A stretch of DNA of 16,676 nucleotides, from the NCBI GenBank assembly GCA_021129785.1, contig JAJOKQ010000033.1, positions 1 through 16,676 of the forward strand. Direction: 5' to 3'. Numbering within the stretch: the stretch's first letter is position 1; each line of letters starts with the position of its first letter. Shown here one piece after another: positions 14,545 through 16,676 of the stretch. This DNA is from Clostridiales bacterium. GTDB taxonomy: Bacteria; Bacillota; Clostridia; Peptostreptococcales; NVVX01. A model generated the notes under the pieces. The model was not told the origin of the DNA. It did no database searches and was given only the letters and a program-made list of their open reading frames with translations. A program made the position numbers and the translations under genes.

Positions 14545-15061
14545 TACGATTTTTTGACATATATCCTGCTTCAATTGTTTCCCACGAAAACTCAAGATTA
14601 TTACCTAACAGAGCAAAACTTTGTAGAAGCTTGTAGTAGTTTTCGTGGGTAATATTTTGTTGAAATACTGATATTCTTGTAAACACCTCTTGAAATTGCT
14701 TGGTTGTTCCTAATTTATTAGCTCTGTCATTATTCATGCTTAAGGAAATATCTTCACCACTTATTTTTTCACTTAACATCTCGTCAAAAATTATTTCTTT
14801 ATCTCTATCTACCTTGATCTCTAATCCGATACTCAAAATAAAATGAAGACAATCAACATATTCTTCCAAAATCACACTTTCCTTTGATGCTTGTTTTGTA
14901 CTCCAAAATTTAAAACATCTTGTTTCATTTGCAAGTTCCCCTAGCTCTACTTGTAAAGCTAGTATCTTAGAAGATAGCAGCTCTTCTTGCTCTAGTTTAT
15001 GATTTGCTAGAATTTTTTCGTCTAATTTTTTTTGCACCTCATATATTTTTGATAAATTCAA
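14513..15061 (-). CDS. Dimeric dUTPase (dUTP diphosphatase, all-alpha NTP-PPase type)
   Basis: The enzyme hydrolyses dUTP to dUMP and pyrophosphate, keeping uracil out of DNA. The 182-residue all-helical chain has the MazG-like metal site E39-x-x-E42 (VELGELANE, 38-46) followed by EEYVD (66-70). It also has the C-terminal signature of dimeric dUTPases, FSWETIEAGYMSKNRINHQR then QAEGY (158-182). It starts at TTG (15061), supported by AGAGGGA 6 nt upstream; no in-frame ATG lies nearby. It is 16 nt behind the cardiolipin synthase gene, so the two are likely one transcript. Its end overlaps the MATE gene tail to tail, and a 12-bp inverted repeat sits inside its coding region. Confidence 0.88.
   Translation of the reverse strand: MNLSKIYEVQKKLDEKILANHKLEQEELLSSKILALQVELGELANETRCFKFWSTKQASKESVILEEYVDCLHFILSIGLEIKVDRDKEIIFDEMLSEKISGEDISLSMNNDRANKLGTTKQFQEVFTRISVFQQNITHENYYKLLQSFALLGNNLEFSWETIEAGYMSKNRINHQRQAEGY
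14581..14649 (+). repeat. 12-bp perfect inverted repeat inside the dUTPase gene, candidate terminator for the MATE transcript
   Basis: CCCACGAAAACT at 14581-14592 and AGTTTTCGTGGG at 14638-14649, with a 45-nt interior that allows a further CAAG/CTTG pairing (14593-14596 with 14630-14633). On the + strand TAATATTTTGTT follows. It begins 37 bp beyond the MATE stop codon, the first strong structure that a rightward transcript would meet. Confidence 0.4.
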
Positions 15062-15077
15062 TCTACGTCCCTCTTTT

Positions 15078-16517
15078 CTACAGAATTGGTGAAAACAATC
15101 TCGCTAAAGATTCTAATACTCTCCTTATAAGTGCTCTTGCTTTATATTCTTCAATATTAATTTCTATACATTTTTCAATATCATCGTAAAAATCCTTTGT
15201 CAAATTTTTGGATACCTCTTCATCATAAATGAAAGCATTAACCTCGAAATTCAACTGAAAACTTCTGATATCCAAATTTGCAGTACCAATAGTGGCAATA
15301 CAATCATCAACAACAATTACCTTCCCGTGAATAAATCCATTGCCGTACTCATATATTTTAACCCCGGCTTCTAGAAGCTCTAAATAGTGTGACTTTGAAG
15401 CCCAAAAAACCGTATAATGATCTGCTTTTTTAGGAAGAATTATTCTTGTGTCAATGCCGCTTAATGCTGCAGTTTTAAGCGCCATTGATATACTCTCGTC
15501 AGGAACTAAATAAGGAGTTGTAATATATATTTTTTTTGTAGCTCCTGAAATTAAAGAGAAAAAAGCTTGATGTATTGATTGCCAATATGAGTCAGGTCCG
15601 CTTGCGGCAATTTGTATCATTTTTTCTCCACGGTATCCCTGTTTTGGAAAATACACTTCATCATCTAATTCCTCTGAAAAAACAAAATACCAATCCATTA
15701 AGAATATAACCTGCAGAACATATACTGCTTCACCCTTTATTTTTAAATGCGTATCCCTCCAAAATCCCATTTTTTTGCTTTTACCTAGGTATTCGTCCCC
15801 AATATTTATACCACCTAAAAAACCAATTTTACCATCAATTACTAGTATTTTTCTGTGGTTTCGATAATTAAGACTACTCCCTAAAAACGGTAGAGTCACT
15901 GGCAAAAAAACGCCTACTTTTATCCCTGCCTCTTTCATAGGTCTAATAAAACTTTTCCTCAACCTCCAACTTCCTACAGCGTCATATATTAGACGTACCT
16001 CAATACCTTCTTTTGCTCTCTCAATCAGAGCATCCCTTATCTCTATTCCTATATCACAATCCTTTATAATAAAATACTCAATATGTATATGATGCTTAGC
16101 CGATTTTATTGCCTCCAGCATTTTTTCAAACTTTTTTTTACCATTTTGTAATACTTCAGTGTCATTGTTTATCGTAATAGGAGAGTGTGTGCTGTTAAAC
16201 AATAGAGATATGATTTTCCACTTTGTTTCTACCTCACCACGATTGGTTATCCCTGCATTTGAAGTAAAGTTAATCTGCTCTTTTAAAAGTCTCCTAAGCA
16301 ACTCGTAGTCTTCTTTGCTTTTTTTAATAAAAGTTCGTTTTTTTCTGTGGTTCTGCCCTATATACAAATATAAAACTATTCCAACAACAGGTAAGAATAT
16401 CAATACGAACAGCCATGCCACTGTTCTTTGTGGGCTTCTATTTTCCATTAACACCATTAAACACACAAAAAATGTTAACAAAGCAAGAAAAATTAGCAGA
16501 ATATCTAGTAACTCCAT
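15078..16517 (-). CDS. cls: Cardiolipin synthase (ClsA type, phospholipase D superfamily)
   Basis: The membrane enzyme condenses two phosphatidylglycerols into cardiolipin and glycerol. The 479-residue chain has two N-terminal membrane segments (about 5-25 and 33-53, including WLFVLIFLPVVGIVLYLYIG) and then two PLD domains. The catalytic HKD motifs are H221-R-K223-x4-D228 (HRKILVID) and H397-G-K399-x4-D404 (HGKVIVVD). Each is followed by the expected GGIN and GTAN-LDIRS stretches. Length is normal for Firmicute Cls. The ATG has AAGGGAG 8 nt upstream. It heads the two-gene unit with the dUTPase. No clear sigma-A promoter was identified in the 159 bp to the right edge. Confidence 0.94.
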   Translation of the reverse strand: MELLDILLIFLALLTFFVCLMVLMENRSPQRTVAWLFVLIFLPVVGIVLYLYIGQNHRKKRTFIKKSKEDYELLRRLLKEQINFTSNAGITNRGEVETKWKIISLLFNSTHSPITINNDTEVLQNGKKKFEKMLEAIKSAKHHIHIEYFIIKDCDIGIEIRDALIERAKEGIEVRLIYDAVGSWRLRKSFIRPMKEAGIKVGVFLPVTLPFLGSSLNYRNHRKILVIDGKIGFLGGINIGDEYLGKSKKMGFWRDTHLKIKGEAVYVLQVIFLMDWYFVFSEELDDEVYFPKQGYRGEKMIQIAASGPDSYWQSIHQAFFSLISGATKKIYITTPYLVPDESISMALKTAALSGIDTRIILPKKADHYTVFWASKSHYLELLEAGVKIYEYGNGFIHGKVIVVDDCIATIGTANLDIRSFQLNFEVNAFIYDEEVSKNLTKDFYDDIEKCIEINIEEYKARALIRRVLESLARLFSPIL

Positions 16518-16676
16518 TTAAAATACTCCCTTCTCGTCTATTCACAATAGAATAATATAACCTTATCCTATCATTCCTTCGTAACGTCTTTGCACCGGAC
16601 AAAGTTTTAAGAGAACCATCCTCCATAAGTAAAAATAGAGAACCAAAGTCTACGATTTTGAGTGAATCACTTAGTT

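Noticed and set aside
16438..16676. Leftward frame open to the right edge, including MEDGSLKTLSGAKTLRRNDR, with a vague likeness to an XseA C-terminal tail
   Set aside because: It runs 80 bp into cls in another frame, ends in a cysteine/phenylalanine-rich stretch unlike a real protein, and the likeness is too weak to call even a remnant.

Overview
This is an AT-rich chromosomal segment that reads as a low-GC Firmicute, most likely a clostridial species. The reasons are the strong purine-rich Shine-Dalgarno sites, occasional GTG and TTG starts, a Bacillus/Clostridium-style Pho box and family-level protein resemblance. Nothing in the window fixes genus or species. There are no rRNAs, tRNAs, IS elements, phage genes or CRISPR arrays. 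It looks like ordinary core and housekeeping chromosome with several compact operons.

Layout from left to right. (1) The left edge holds the start of a leftward universal-stress-protein gene, divergent from a rightward nhaC Na+/H+ antiporter gene. The nhaC leader can fold into a long stem enclosing two small hairpins. (2) A bidirectional terminator separates nhaC from the leftward high-affinity phosphate operon pstS-pstC-pstA-pstB-phoU. This operon is preceded by four TTAACA-like direct repeats spaced exactly 11 bp apart (a PhoP box) and a -10 element. (3) A leftward MGDG-synthase/UgtP-like glycolipid glycosyltransferase gene ends in a terminator that overlaps its stop codon. (4) A rightward EamA/DMT permease has a 20-bp perfect palindrome covering its putative -35. 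(5) A leftward three-gene unit follows: a plant-type (GCS2) glutamate-cysteine ligase, a glutathionylspermidine-synthase-like (circularly permuted ATP-grasp) ligase, and an AI-2E-family membrane protein. It has its own good sigma-A promoter. (6) A rightward MATE efflux gene has a promoter divergent from that unit and overlaps tail to tail with a leftward pair, cardiolipin synthase and dimeric dUTPase.

The genes group by function: phosphate uptake (pst-phoU), membrane lipid synthesis (glycosyltransferase and cardiolipin synthase), ion and small-molecule transport (NhaC, EamA, MATE, AI-2E family), nucleotide sanitation (dUTPase), and a probable low-molecular-weight thiol or gamma-glutamyl peptide pathway (GCS2 plus ATP-grasp). 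The last group is the best candidate for an incompletely described system: the first enzyme makes gamma-glutamylcysteine, but the partner ligase is not a recognisable GshB or GshF and its second substrate cannot be read from sequence.

All functional calls come from motif reading by eye. No database search or folding program was run.
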